Below are positions 1-11,407 of a DNA stretch of 64,000 nucleotides, piece by piece; position 1 is the stretch's first letter, and each line of letters begins with the position of its first letter. A program made the position numbers and the translations under genes. Source of the DNA: Xanthomonas sp. XNM01 (lineage in GTDB: Bacteria; Pseudomonadota; Gammaproteobacteria; Xanthomonadales; Xanthomonadaceae); assembly GCF_014851915.1 (NCBI RefSeq), contig NZ_JACVAP010000003.1:186001-250000 (forward strand), given 5' to 3'. Below the pieces are notes generated by a model. The model worked only from the letters and a program-made list of their open reading frames with translations. It ran no database searches and was not told where the DNA came from.

Positions 1-1085
1 TTGTAGGACCAGTGCGCGGCCACGCCGCGCTCGGCGATCAGGTCCATCTCCTCGGTGCGGATCTGGACCTCGATCGGCGAGCCGTAGGGCCCGAACAGCA
101 CCGTGTGCAGCGACTGGTAGCCGTTGGCCTTGGGGATCGCGATGAAGTCGCGGAAGCGCCCGTCCAGCGGCTTGAACTGCGCGTGCACCGCGCCCAGCGA
201 GTGGTAGCACTCGGCGACGCTGCGGACCACGACGCGGAAGCCGAACACGTCCATCACCTGGTCGAAGCTTTTGCCCTCGCCGCGCATCTTGTTGTAGATG
301 CTCCACGGGGTCTTGATCCGGCCGACCAGCCGGTGTTCCAGGTGCTCGCGGGCCAGCCCCTGCGACAGCTGCACCTCGACCTGGGCCAGCGACTCGCGCC
401 GCACCACCGGCTGGCTGCGGATGTGCTTCTCGATGATCCGGTGCCGCCAGGGATGCATCGCGCGGAAGCCGAGGTTCTGCAGCTCGGACTTGACCAGGCT
501 CATGCCCAGCCGCTGCGCGATCGGTGCGTAGATGTCCAGCGTCTCGCGGGCGATGCGGATGCGGGCCTCGGCGCTCTGCGCGCCCAGCGTGCGCATGTTG
601 TGCAGCCGGTCGGCGAGCTTGATCATGATCACGCGCAGGTCGCGCGACATCGCCAGCAGCATCTTGCGGAAGCTCTCGGCCGCCGCCTCCTGGCGGTCGC
701 GGAACTTGAGCTTGTCCAGCTTGGTGACCCCGTCGACCAGCTCGGCCACGTCCTCGCCGAAGCGGGCGGCCAGCTCCTCGCTGGTCAGCGGCGTGTCCTC
801 GATGGTGTCGTGCAGGATCGCCGCGATCAGGGTTTCCACGTCCAGGCCGAGCTCGGCGAGCACGCAGGCCACCGCGACCGGATGGGTGATGTACGGCTCG
901 CCGGACTTGCGGGTCTGCCCCGCATGCGCGGCGGCGCCGACCCGCCACGCCTCGCGCAGCAGCGGCATCTGCTCGCGAGGCAGGTAGGACGCGGCACGCT
1001 CGAGTTCCAGGACATAGTCCGGCACCGGCTCGCTGGCGGGCAGCGGCGTATCGGCGATCGCCTGGGCGGAATGGCCTGGGTTCAT
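1..1085 (-). CDS. spoT: Bifunctional (p)ppGpp synthetase/hydrolase SpoT (3' part beyond the window)
   Basis: This cytoplasmic RSH enzyme makes and degrades the stringent-response alarmone (p)ppGpp. About 361 N-terminal residues are present; the TGS and ACT domains lie beyond the left edge. The start is the ATG at 1085-1083. The hydrolase domain is intact: YITHP near residue 65, HDTIEDT (HDxxED) near 92 and DRLHNM further on. The synthetase domain follows, with RFRD near residue 307 (the basic RxKD-type signature of bifunctional enzymes), then GYQSLHT and EVQIRT. It lies 95 bp downstream of relA on the same strand and may share its transcript. In E. coli spoT follows rpoZ instead. The identification is firm; only the C-terminus is unseen. 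Confidence 0.95.
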   Translation of the reverse strand, partial: MNPGHSAQAIADTPLPASEPVPDYVLELERAASYLPREQMPLLREAWRVGAAAHAGQTRKSGEPYITHPVAVACVLAELGLDVETLIAAILHDTIEDTPLTSEELAARFGEDVAELVDGVTKLDKLKFRDRQEAAAESFRKMLLAMSRDLRVIMIKLADRLHNMRTLGAQSAEARIRIARETLDIYAPIAQRLGMSLVKSELQNLGFRAMHPWRHRIIEKHIRSQPVVRRESLAQVEVQLSQGLAREHLEHRLVGRIKTPWSIYNKMRGEGKSFDQVMDVFGFRVVVRSVAECYHSLGAVHAQFKPLDGRFRDFIAIPKANGYQSLHTVLFGPYGSPIEVQIRTEEMDLIAERGVAAHWSY

Positions 1086-1180
1086 GCGCGAAGACTATGC
1101 CAGGGGGCTGCGCGCATCAAACCTTGCGCATTGCGCCGCAACATGCCTTTCCAGCGGATGCGCGACTCTTTCACCGGAAA

Positions 1181-3361
1181 TCATCCCAGCCGCTGCGCGC
1201 GCTCGACCCCGGGCAGCGCATCGAGCTTGCCCAGCAGCGTCGACAGCTGCCCGTAGTCGGACACGCGCAACCGCAGCTTCAGCTGCAGCCGCCCGTCCGG
1301 ACGCAGGTCGCTGCGGATGTCGCTGACGTGGGCATCCTCCTGCGCGATCAGCGTGGTCACGTCCTTGAGCAGCCACTTGCGGTCGATGCCGCTGACGGCC
1401 ACGTCGACCTCGTAGCCACCACCGCCGCTGCCCCACTCCACCGGCAGGATCCGCTGCGGGTGCGAGGCGGCCAGGCGCATGAAGGCCGCGCAGTCGGCGC
1501 GGTGGACGGTGACGCCGCGGGTGCGGGTCAGATAACCGGCGATCGGCTCGCCGGAGACCGGCTGGCAGCAGCGCGCCAGCTGCACCAGCAGGTTGCCGAC
1601 GCCCTGCACGGTGAAGCCGGCATCGACCCTGCGCCGCGCGTGCCGCGGCGTGGGCCGCGACACGGCCACGTTGGCGGCCGCCGGCGGCGGCGCGGCGGCG
1701 CGTTCGAGCTCATGCAGCGCGCGACCGACCTGGTTGGGGCCGACATCGCCCAGCGCGACCTGGATGTAGAGGTCGTCGATGCTCTCGGCATGGAACTTCC
1801 GGGCGACCGGCGCCAGATCGGCATGATGCAGCCCGACCCGCTTGAGCTCGCGCTCCAGCAGTTCGCGGCCAGCCTGCACGTTGCGCGAGCGGTCCAGCTT
1901 GTGGAACCAGGCCCGCACCTTGTCGCGCGAGCGCGCACTGGCGAGGCAGCCGTTGGCCGGCAACAGCCAGTCGCGTCGCGGATCGGGCTCCTTGCCGGTC
2001 ATGATCTCGACCCGGTCGCCGGTCCGCAGGCGATACCCCAGCGGCACGATCCGGCCGTTGACCTTCGCCCCCTTGTAGCGGTGCCCGACCATCGTGTGCA
2101 CGTGATAGGCGAAGTCCAGCGGCGTGGCGCCCTGCGGCAGGTCGACGACCTCGCCCTTGGGCGTCAGCGCATAGACCCGCTCCTCGACCAGTTCGGCGTC
2201 GAGCGCGCCGGCCAGCGTCTCGCCCTCGCGCCCGCCCTCGGCCGCGTGCTCCAGCAGTTGCCGCATCCACGCGATCTTGCGCTCGAACGCCTTGCCGGCG
2301 CCCTTGCCGGCCGCGCTGCCGCCGGTCTCCTTGTAGCGCCAGTGCGCGGCCACGCCGAGCTCGGCCTGTTCGTGCATGTCGCGGGTGCGGATCTGCACTT
2401 CCAGCGTGCGTCCTTCCGGGCCGACCACGGCGGTGTGCAGCGAGGCGTAGCCGTTGGGCTTGGGCCGGGCGATGTAGTCGTCGAACTCGCCGGGCACCGG
2501 CACCCACAGCGCGTGGACCACGCCAAGCACCACATAGCAGGAGGCGACATCATCGACCATCACCCGGACCGCGCGCAGGTCGTAGAGCTGGTCGATGCCC
2601 AGCCGCTTCTTCTGCATCTTCCGCCAGATGCTGTAGATGTGTTTCGGCCGACCGCTGATGTCCGCCGCCAGCCCCTGCCCTGCCAGGGTGCGGCCCAGCT
2701 CGGCCTTCACCGCCTCGATGTAGCGCTCGCGGTCGTCGCGGCTCTCGTCCACCTCGCGGGCGATGCGGCGATAGGTCTCCGGCTCCAGATGGCGGAACGC
2801 CAGATCCTCCAGCTCCCACTTCAGCTGCCAGATGCCCAGCCGGTTGGCCAGCGGCGCATGGATGTCGCGGGTCAGCTGGGCCAGCGCGCGGCGCTCCTCG
2901 TCGGGCAGCCGCTCGGACTCGCGCATCCTGGCCAGCTGCCGCGCCAGCAGCACCGGCACCACGCGCAGGTCGTGGATGATCGCCAGCAGCAGCCGACGCA
3001 GTCCCTCGCCATTGCGCCCGGCCTCGCGCCCGGCATGCAGCGCCCACACCTGGTCGGCCGCATCCTGTCCATCGAGCAGGTCGGGAACCGCGGGCAGCCG
3101 GGTGGCGACCTCGGCCGCCACCGCCGCACGCAGACCCGGCAGGTCGTACAGCAGCGCGGCCACGCAGGCCGACTCGTCGGCGGCCAGCCGGGCCAGCGCT
3201 TCCTGGGTGCCGGCCATCGCCGACCATGGCAGCCGCTGCGTGCGGTCGGTGCCTTCGGCTCCCCATGCGGCCAGCAGCAGCTCGCGCAGGGCAGGCGGCA
3301 ACACCCGGGCCAGGTCGCCCTGCAGCAGCGCGTTCAGACCATCTGGAAATACGGAGGACAC
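1181..3361 (-). CDS. relA: (p)ppGpp synthetase RelA (synthetase-only RSH)
   Basis: A 726-residue ribosome-associated GTP/GDP pyrophosphokinase that makes (p)ppGpp on amino-acid starvation. The HD region is degenerate: near residue 70 the sequence reads LLYDLPGL where SpoT has HDTIED, so hydrolase activity is not expected. The synthetase domain carries EFDD near residue 294 (the acidic signature of monofunctional RelA), NGYASLHT and EVQIRT. A TGS domain (RVYALTPKGEVVDLP), a zinc-finger region with ARCC, and a C-terminal ACT domain follow. Length matches the family (about 740 aa). The GTG start at 3361 lacks a strong ribosome binding site and could shift slightly. It is divergent from the secreted-protein gene at 3421. 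Confidence 0.93.
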   Translation of the reverse strand: MSSVFPDGLNALLQGDLARVLPPALRELLLAAWGAEGTDRTQRLPWSAMAGTQEALARLAADESACVAALLYDLPGLRAAVAAEVATRLPAVPDLLDGQDAADQVWALHAGREAGRNGEGLRRLLLAIIHDLRVVPVLLARQLARMRESERLPDEERRALAQLTRDIHAPLANRLGIWQLKWELEDLAFRHLEPETYRRIAREVDESRDDRERYIEAVKAELGRTLAGQGLAADISGRPKHIYSIWRKMQKKRLGIDQLYDLRAVRVMVDDVASCYVVLGVVHALWVPVPGEFDDYIARPKPNGYASLHTAVVGPEGRTLEVQIRTRDMHEQAELGVAAHWRYKETGGSAAGKGAGKAFERKIAWMRQLLEHAAEGGREGETLAGALDAELVEERVYALTPKGEVVDLPQGATPLDFAYHVHTMVGHRYKGAKVNGRIVPLGYRLRTGDRVEIMTGKEPDPRRDWLLPANGCLASARSRDKVRAWFHKLDRSRNVQAGRELLERELKRVGLHHADLAPVARKFHAESIDDLYIQVALGDVGPNQVGRALHELERAAAPPPAAANVAVSRPTPRHARRRVDAGFTVQGVGNLLVQLARCCQPVSGEPIAGYLTRTRGVTVHRADCAAFMRLAASHPQRILPVEWGSGGGGYEVDVAVSGIDRKWLLKDVTTLIAQEDAHVSDIRSDLRPDGRLQLKLRLRVSDYGQLSTLLGKLDALPGVERAQRLG

Positions 3362-3387
3362 GGGCGTTCGTCACCAATGGATGGGAC

Positions 3388-3420
3388 TACACTAGCGGCC
3401 CCGCGACCCGAGGAACAAGC
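3388..3420 (+). promoter_or_regulatory. Probable -10 element and ribosome binding site of the 3421 gene
   Basis: TACACT at 3388-3393 resembles a sigma-70 -10 box in the 59-bp gap shared with divergent relA. No good -35 is visible. GAGGAA, 5 bases before the ATG at 3421, is a clear Shine-Dalgarno sequence and fixes that start. Confidence 0.4.
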
Positions 3421-3969
3421 ATGCGTCGTCTTCCCATCACGCTGGGCACGCTGGCACTGGCGGTCGCCCTGTCGATCACCGGCGCCCATGCGCAGGAGAC
3501 TGCTCCGCTGCGCACGCAGATGAGCGCCGAGGAGTTCCGTGCCGCCGGCCTGGACAAGCTCAGCGCCACCGAACTGGCCGCGCTGGAGCGTTGGATCGCC
3601 ACGCGCAACGCAGGCACCGCCACTGTTGGCTCGGCTCCGGTGTCCACCGACGCGGACGCGCTGGAACGCATCCGCGAACAGGCACGCGAGGAAGGCCGGC
3701 AGGAAGTCGTGCAGAAGAACAGGGGCTTTCTCGACTTCGGCTCCGACGAGCCGATCGAGAGCGTCCTGCCTGGTCAGTTCACCGGTTTCGCGAAGGGACG
3801 CCAGTACACGCTGGCCAACGGCCAGGTCTGGGAACAGGTGGATGCGGCCCGACTCGACGGTGCACGCCGCAGCGATGCCGAAGTCTCGATCAGGCCGGGC
3901 CTGCTGGGCGCCTGGTACATGCGGATCAAGGGGTTCAACACCGCTGCCAAGGTTCGCCGGATCAAGTAG
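3421..3969 (+). CDS. Secreted protein of unknown function
   Basis: A 182-residue protein with a clear Sec signal peptide: RR at the N-terminus, a hydrophobic core, and a likely cut after AHA near residue 23. The mature part is charged and mostly helical at first (AEEFRAAGLDKLSATELAAL), then has a segment rich in Glu/Arg/Gln and a compact C-terminal region with GFAKGRQYTLANGQVW and LGAWYMRIKG, which looks like a small beta-rich domain. I do not recognise a named family; similar proteins of unknown function occur in xanthomonads. It is probably periplasmic. GAGGAA supports the start. It is convergent with hrpA, with a GC-rich hairpin in the gap. Confidence 0.75.
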   Translation: MRRLPITLGTLALAVALSITGAHAQETAPLRTQMSAEEFRAAGLDKLSATELAALERWIATRNAGTATVGSAPVSTDADALERIREQAREEGRQEVVQKNRGFLDFGSDEPIESVLPGQFTGFAKGRQYTLANGQVWEQVDAARLDGARRSDAEVSIRPGLLGAWYMRIKGFNTAAKVRRIK

Positions 3970-3980
3970 GCATTTTGCAG

Positions 3981-4009
3981 GCGCGCGGCGGCTCCAGCCT
4001 GCCGCGCGC
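3981..4009. terminator. GC-rich hairpin between convergent genes
   Basis: A perfect 9-bp inverted repeat (GCGCGCGGC / GCCGCGCGC) with an 11-base loop separates the ends of the 3421 gene and hrpA. There is no strong T-run, so it is at best a weak bidirectional terminator. Confidence 0.4.
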
Positions 4010-4041
4010 TCCCGGTCCCCCGGGACACGCCGGCAGGCAGG

Positions 4042-7000
4042 TCAGCCTTGAAGCACCGCCAGCCGCTGCGCCAGCTTCTTCGGCGACACGCCGCCGCGCG
4101 AGCCCAGTTCCTGCGCGAACAGCGACACCCGCAGCTCTTCCAGATCCCAGCGCAGCGCCTGCCAGTCGGGCGTGTCGGCGACGCCGCGCTTCACCGCCAG
4201 CGCCAGCGCATCGGCGAAGGGCTTGAGCTCCAGCATCCGCGCCTGGTCGCGGGCCGGATCGCGCAGTGTGCGCTCGGCGCGCAACTGCATCGCCTTCAGC
4301 CAGCGCGGGAACTGCGCCAGCGCGTCGGCCGGGGTATGCCCGAGGAAACCCGGATGCACCAACCCGTCGAGCTGGGTGCGCAGGTCGTCGAGGTTGCCGC
4401 TGGCCCAGCCCATCAGCTTCGATTCCAGCTTCGGCTTGAGCTCGGCCACCGCGGCCAGGATCTGCTCGGCCAGGGTCAGCCGCTCCATCGCCTCGGCGAA
4501 CAGACGCTTGCCGGCGACCTCGGTCAAGCGCGCGAATGCGCCCGGGTCGCGGATGTCGTCAACACCGGTGGACAGCACGGCATTCAAGGCCGCGTCGACC
4601 AGATCGGCGCGCAGCTGTTCCTTCTCCTTCGCCTTGGCGTCCGGGCCGGTGCCGAACTGCTCGATCGCCGCGTACAGCAGGCCGAGCTTGGGCGACATCG
4701 GCAGCTGCTTGCGTGATTGCCGCGCCTTGTCGGCCAGCGCGATCCGCAGCAGCCGGCGCACGCCATCCGGATGCGCCGCACGCGCCTGCGCGCGGTCGGC
4801 GAACACGCGCAGCGCCGCGGTTTCGCCGGCATCGACCAGCGCCGGCCAGCCGGGCACGCCGGCTTCGCCGGTGACCTGGTCGGGAATCGGCTCCGCCGGG
4901 AACGCACGCAGGCCTTCCGCGGCCAGCGCGCGCCCGGCGCGTACCGCGAAGGCCTCGCCGGCCAGATCGCCGAAACCGGCGCGCAGCGCCTCCAGATCGC
5001 GCGACTCGGCCAGGACCTTGCCGCCACGCTCGGGCAGCTCGCGCAGGCGCAGGTTCATCCGCAGATGCGGCTCCAGCGCCGCCTCGTCGAAATCGGTCGG
5101 CGCGACCACCGCGCCGGTGGCGCGGGTCAGGAAGCGCGCCAGCTCGCCCGGCAGCGCATCGGCGCTGGGCTGCGGATAGGCCTCGAAGAACGCGCGCCCG
5201 AAGTCCGGCGCGGGCACGTAGTTGCGCCGCATCGCCTTGGGCAAGCCGCGGATCAGCGCCGATGCCTTGTCGGCGACGAAGCCCGGCGCCAGCCAGCTCA
5301 GCCGCGCCGGATCCAGCGCGTTCAGCAGCGGCAGCGGCACTTCCAGGGTCACGCCGTCGTCGGTCGCGCCCGGCTCGAAGCGGTAGTGCAGCGGCAGCCG
5401 CGCGTCGCCAAGCACGAAGTACTTCGGGAACAGGTCGGCCTCGCTGCCCTCGCCGGGCAGCAGGTCGAGCACGGTCCAGCGCAACACCTTGCGTTTCTCG
5501 GGCGGCAGCGCCTTGTGCCAGGCGTCGAGCCCGGCCGTGGAATGGATCTGCGGTGGCACCCGGTCCAGGTACCAGCGCGCCTGCCAGTCCTCGTCGGCGA
5601 CCAGGCCGGCGCGGCGCAGCTTGGCTTCTTCCTCGCGCGCCTGTTCCAGCGTGGCCAGGTTGTCGGCGACGAAGCCGCTGCGGGTATCGATCTCGCCGCT
5701 GACCAGCGCCTGGCGCACGAACACGTCGTGCGCGCCGGGCGGGTCGATCTTGCCGTACTGCACCGGCTTCTTCGGCGCCAGCACCAGGCCGAACAGGCTG
5801 ATCTGCTCGGACGCGATCACGCTGCCCTGCGCGCGCGACCAGCGCGGATCGAAGTGCTTGCGGGCCAGCAGGTGCGGCACCTCGGCGATCACCCAGTCCG
5901 GCTCGATCGCGGCATTGGTCATGCCCCAGACCTTCTGCGTGTCCAGCAGATTGGCCGACAGCACCCACGGCGGCGGCTTGCGGGCCAGCGCCGAGCCGGG
6001 GAACAGCTGGTAGCGACGCTGGCGCGGACCCTGGTAGTCGCCCTTCTCGGTGCGATGGCCGACCTGGGTCGGCAGGCCGGCGATCAGCGCGCGATGCAGC
6101 GCCTGGTAGGCGGCGGCGCGGGCGCGGTCGTTGATGGAGGGCGCCGGCTCGCTGGCGCGAGGCTCGCCGCCGCGCCTGGCCTCGGCCTTCTGCGCCGACT
6201 GCGCCGGAGGCGAAGCCGCCCCCGTCTCCTTGCCATCCCGCGCCAGACGTGCCGCACGATGCAGTTCACCGCGGCTCGGCCGGTTCTGCTGCTGCGCGCC
6301 CGCCTCGCGCGGCGGCGGACCGGCCGCCAGCAGCGCGGCCAGCAGGCCGCCATCGGCCGGCGCCTCCTGCCAGCCCAGTTCGGCGCACAGCAGGCGCAGC
6401 TGGCGATGCAGTTCGCGCCATTCGCGCATGCGCAGGAAACCGAGGAAGTTCCGGCCGCACCAGTCACGCAGCTTCGACTGGGTCAGGTCCTCGTGCGCCT
6501 GCCGGTAGGCCTCCCACAGGCGCAGGATCCCGATGAACTCCGAACGCGCATCGGCGAACGCGGCATGCGCGTTGTCGGCGGCTTCGCGCGCCTCCGGTGG
6601 ACGCTCGCGCGGATCCTGGATGCCGAGGAAGGCGGCGATCACGATCATCTCGCGCAGGCAGCCATGCTGCTGCGCGGCCACCAGCATCCGCGCCAGCTTC
6701 ACGTCCACCGGCAACCGCGCCATCTGCCGGCCGACCGCGGTCAGCTTTCGCTGTTCGTCGATCGCGCCCAGTTCCAGCAGCTGCTGCCAGCCGTCGGCGA
6801 TCGCGCGCTCGTCCGGCGCTTCCAGGAACGGGAAGTCCTCGATCCGGCCCAGGCCCAGCTGCAGCATCCGCAGGATCACCCCGGCCAGGCTGGAGCGGCG
6901 GATCTCGGGGTCGGTGAACTCCGGCCGGGCCAGGAAATCGGCTTCGTCGTACAGCCGGTAGCAGACGCCCTCGGCGACGCGGCCGCAGCGGCCCTTGCGC

Positions 7001-8256
7001 TGGTTGGCGCTGGCCTGGCTGACCGGCTCGATGTGCAGGCGGTCCAACTTCTGCCGCGGGCTGTAGCGCTTGACCCGGGCGGTGCCCGGATCGACCACGT
7101 AGCGGATCCGCGGCACGGTCAGCGAGGTTTCGGCCACGTTGGTGGTCAGCACGATGCGCCGCTGCGGGCCGGGCTGGAACACCCGGTCCTGGTCGCGCGC
7201 CGACAGCCGCGCGTACAGCGGCAGCACCTCGGTCGCGCGATACTTGCGCCGCTCCAGCGCCTGGTGCGCGTCGCGGATCTCGCGTTCGCCCGGCAGGAAC
7301 ACGAGGATGTCGCCGCGCGGATCCTCGCCGGTGATCTCGTCGACGGCGGCGACGATCGCCTCGCTCATCGTGCGTTCGCCGCGGGCGGGCACGGCATCGT
7401 CGTTGCGCCGGCCGCGGCTCGGCGGACGTGGCGCGACGGGCGGAGCCGCCTCGGCGTCGCCGGCCTCGTCGGGCCGGTAGCGCACTTCGACCGGGAAGGT
7501 CCGGCCCTCGACCTCGACCACCGGCGCGTTGCCGAAATGGGCGGAAAAGCGCGCGGTGTCGATCGTGGCCGAGGTCACGATCAGCTTCAGGTCGGGGCGC
7601 CGCACCAGCAGCTGCTTGAGGTAACCGAGCAGGAAGTCGATGTTGAGGCTGCGTTCGTGCGCCTCGTCGACGATGATCGTGTCGTAGTCCGACAGCCAGC
7701 GGTCCGAGCCGGTCTCGGCCAGCAGGATGCCGTCGGTCATGAACTTGATCCGGGTATCCGCGCCGACCTGGTCGTTGAAGCGCACCTGGAAGCCGACCAC
7801 GCCGCCCAGCGGCACCTTCAGCTCTTCGGCCACGCGCGCGGCCACCGACCGGGCCGCGATCCGGCGCGGCTGGGTGCAGCCGATCATGCCGGCAGCGCCA
7901 CGTCCTGCGGCCAGGCACAGCTTGGGCAGCTGGGTGGTCTTGCCCGAGCCGGTCTCGCCGGCCAGCACCACCACCTGGTGGTCGCGGATCAGGGCGACGA
8001 TGCGCTCGGCTTCGGCGGTGATCGGCAGCGCTTCGTCCAGGGTGACCGCCGGCAGCGACTGCGCGCGCGCCTGGCGCTGGGCGACCGAGGCCTGCAGCGC
8101 CTGCTCGAAGGCGGCACGCAGGCCGGCATCGTCGGCACGGCCACGCCAGCGCGACCACAGGCCGTGCAGGCGGCCGCGGTCGCGGGTCAGGGCCTGGTCG
8201 ATGCCGCGGCGGCCGGCGTCGAGTGCCTGGCGGAGGGCATCGGGAATCGGATTCAT
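4042..8256 (-). CDS. hrpA: ATP-dependent RNA helicase HrpA (DEAH family)
   Basis: A 1404-residue DEAH-box helicase, slightly longer than E. coli HrpA (1300 aa), which resolves stalled or colliding ribosomes and processes mRNA. Walker A GETGSGKTT lies near residue 98, followed by DEAH, SAT and the helicase C-terminal motifs ending in QRKGRCGR, then HA2 and OB-fold regions and the long C-terminal DUF3418 domain. A low-complexity Gln/Arg/Ala/Glu stretch near residues 650-720 is an insertion relative to E. coli. The start is the ATG at 8256. It is divergent from dps and convergent with the 3421 gene, and is probably monocistronic. Confidence 0.95.
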   Translation of the reverse strand: MNPIPDALRQALDAGRRGIDQALTRDRGRLHGLWSRWRGRADDAGLRAAFEQALQASVAQRQARAQSLPAVTLDEALPITAEAERIVALIRDHQVVVLAGETGSGKTTQLPKLCLAAGRGAAGMIGCTQPRRIAARSVAARVAEELKVPLGGVVGFQVRFNDQVGADTRIKFMTDGILLAETGSDRWLSDYDTIIVDEAHERSLNIDFLLGYLKQLLVRRPDLKLIVTSATIDTARFSAHFGNAPVVEVEGRTFPVEVRYRPDEAGDAEAAPPVAPRPPSRGRRNDDAVPARGERTMSEAIVAAVDEITGEDPRGDILVFLPGEREIRDAHQALERRKYRATEVLPLYARLSARDQDRVFQPGPQRRIVLTTNVAETSLTVPRIRYVVDPGTARVKRYSPRQKLDRLHIEPVSQASANQRKGRCGRVAEGVCYRLYDEADFLARPEFTDPEIRRSSLAGVILRMLQLGLGRIEDFPFLEAPDERAIADGWQQLLELGAIDEQRKLTAVGRQMARLPVDVKLARMLVAAQQHGCLREMIVIAAFLGIQDPRERPPEAREAADNAHAAFADARSEFIGILRLWEAYRQAHEDLTQSKLRDWCGRNFLGFLRMREWRELHRQLRLLCAELGWQEAPADGGLLAALLAAGPPPREAGAQQQNRPSRGELHRAARLARDGKETGAASPPAQSAQKAEARRGGEPRASEPAPSINDRARAAAYQALHRALIAGLPTQVGHRTEKGDYQGPRQRRYQLFPGSALARKPPPWVLSANLLDTQKVWGMTNAAIEPDWVIAEVPHLLARKHFDPRWSRAQGSVIASEQISLFGLVLAPKKPVQYGKIDPPGAHDVFVRQALVSGEIDTRSGFVADNLATLEQAREEEAKLRRAGLVADEDWQARWYLDRVPPQIHSTAGLDAWHKALPPEKRKVLRWTVLDLLPGEGSEADLFPKYFVLGDARLPLHYRFEPGATDDGVTLEVPLPLLNALDPARLSWLAPGFVADKASALIRGLPKAMRRNYVPAPDFGRAFFEAYPQPSADALPGELARFLTRATGAVVAPTDFDEAALEPHLRMNLRLRELPERGGKVLAESRDLEALRAGFGDLAGEAFAVRAGRALAAEGLRAFPAEPIPDQVTGEAGVPGWPALVDAGETAALRVFADRAQARAAHPDGVRRLLRIALADKARQSRKQLPMSPKLGLLYAAIEQFGTGPDAKAKEKEQLRADLVDAALNAVLSTGVDDIRDPGAFARLTEVAGKRLFAEAMERLTLAEQILAAVAELKPKLESKLMGWASGNLDDLRTQLDGLVHPGFLGHTPADALAQFPRWLKAMQLRAERTLRDPARDQARMLELKPFADALALAVKRGVADTPDWQALRWDLEELRVSLFAQELGSRGGVSPKKLAQRLAVLQG

Positions 8257-8295
8257 CTATGGGACCGTGTGAAACATCGGATGACGCGGAGTACT

Positions 8296-8325
8296 TTATT
8301 GTCTCCTGCCTGAGCCCCATATCGT
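8296..8325 (+). promoter_or_regulatory. Candidate dps promoter
   Basis: TTATTG (8296-8301) and TATCGT (8320-8325) are separated by 18 bp, 31 bp upstream of the dps ATG, in a locally AT-richer stretch between hrpA and dps. They are plausible sigma-70 elements. No OxyR or Fur site could be identified by eye. Confidence 0.45.
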
Positions 8326-8356
8326 GCCTGTGATTGCACATTCCAAGGAGCGTTCC

Positions 8357-8908
8357 ATGGCCAAGACCAAGACCGACAAGAGCAAGCCCGCCAAACCGGC
8401 GAAGAAGACGCTGGATCCGGTGGCCTCCACCGCGCGGATCGACATCGGCATCAGCGCCACCGACCGCAAGGAGATCGCCGAGGGGCTCTCGCGCTTCCTC
8501 GCCGACGCCTACACCCTGTACCTGAAGACCCACAACTTCCACTGGAACGTGACCGGTCCGATGTTCAACTCGCTGCATACGATGTTCGAGACCCAGTACA
8601 CCGAGCAGTGGACCGCGCTGGACGAGGTCGCCGAGCGCATCCGCGCGCTGGGCTTCAACGCGCCGGGCTCGTACGGCGAGTTCGTGCGGTTGTCGTCGAT
8701 CCGCGAGGAGTCGGGCGCCGACGGCGTGCCGGACTGGAAGGGCATGGTCCAGCAGCTGGTCGCCGGCAACGAAGCCGTCTGCCGGACCGCGCGCGGCGTG
8801 CTGAAGATCGCCGACGACGCCGGCGACGATCCCTCGGTCGACCTGCTGACCCAGCGCCTGCAGACCCACGAGAAGTACGCGTGGATGCTGCGCTCGCTGC
8901 TGGAGTGA
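8357..8908 (+). CDS. dps: DNA-protecting ferritin-like protein Dps
   Basis: A 183-residue Dps/mini-ferritin that forms 12-mers, binds DNA and oxidises Fe(II) with H2O2. The lysine-rich N-terminal tail (KTKTDKSKPAKPAKK) is typical of DNA-binding Dps. Ferroxidase residues at the dimer interface are present: HNFHWNVTG near residue 58, and the Asp/Glu pair in WTALDEVAERIRALG. The start is the ATG at 8357, with AAGGAG at 8345-8350 as Shine-Dalgarno; a GTG further upstream at 8324 is rejected because it lacks one. A hairpin terminator follows. It is a stationary-phase and oxidative-stress gene, apparently monocistronic. Confidence 0.95.
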   Translation: MAKTKTDKSKPAKPAKKTLDPVASTARIDIGISATDRKEIAEGLSRFLADAYTLYLKTHNFHWNVTGPMFNSLHTMFETQYTEQWTALDEVAERIRALGFNAPGSYGEFVRLSSIREESGADGVPDWKGMVQQLVAGNEAVCRTARGVLKIADDAGDDPSVDLLTQRLQTHEKYAWMLRSLLE

Positions 8909-8941
8909 CGGCCGGCCGGCAAGCCGATCGATCGAACGGAG

Positions 8942-8965
8942 ACGCCGGCCCTGTGCCGGCGTTTT
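8942..8965 (+). terminator. Intrinsic terminator after dps
   Basis: An 8-bp perfect stem (ACGCCGGC / GCCGGCGT) with a 5-base loop is followed by TTTT, 33 bp after the dps stop. This is a classical rho-independent terminator for the rightward dps transcript. Confidence 0.8.
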
Positions 8966-9595
8966 CCGTTTCGGGCGCGGAGCGGCAGCGCCTGGCCGCC
9001 TTCTGGCCTGGTGAATGCGGGTGAGCACCGCCGGACCGCCAACCGGCGACACCCGGGAACATGCCTTCGTTCGCATGCTGCCGTCCATTCCGGGGAGCCG
9101 CCTGTTGCCCGTCGCAGCGACAGCGGGGGCCGCTCCTGTCGGGCTCGCGGATCGGCGCGACACGCTGTGTGCTGGGTTCGGTAGGGTGCTTCCTGTCGAC
9201 TCTCCCGACGCGGTCTCCCATCCCGGCGCGTCCAACCTCGCATCCTGCATCGACAGTCGATCGCTGATTGATCGGGAATAGGCGGTTGCACCCGGGTGCA
9301 ATGCGGCGGGCGGCATGCGTACTCCCGGCACAGCGCGACACGGCCGGAATACCCACCGGCAACGGCGGGTATCGACCCGTCCGATCCGGGCGTTGCAGAT
9401 CGCCGCGCTCCACGGCTCCTGAACCGTCAAGACTCCGCAGCGCGCCATCGCACGGGCAGACCACGCCGGGCCGGGAAACACCACGGCGCACGCGGGGTGC
9501 CCGCCCCGCCCGCGCAAGCAAGCACGCGCACGCCGTAACGACTCATCCCGCCCCGCCCGGCAGCCCGGTCGCGTCGCAGCGGGTATCCTGTGCGG
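8966..9595. other. Gene-free stretch between dps and recQ
   Basis: About 630 bp with no convincing coding sequence. Open frames here are short, Arg/Ala/Pro-rich and lack ribosome binding sites. Near 9122-9141 one end of a GC-rich motif on the minus strand (CAGGAGCGGCCCCCGCTG) resembles elements at 23189, 42692 and 42857. A -10-like TATCCT lies at 9584-9589, immediately before recQ. Confidence 0.5.

Positions 9596-11407
<1,812 letters not shown>

Noticed and set aside
1097-3523. 808-codon open frame antisense to relA
   Set aside because: Low-complexity Arg/Ala/Gly/His composition, no ribosome binding site, and relA on the other strand has full domain motifs. It is an artefact of high GC.
4717-8313. 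1198-codon open frame antisense to hrpA
   Set aside because: Same reason: all helicase motifs are on the opposite strand.
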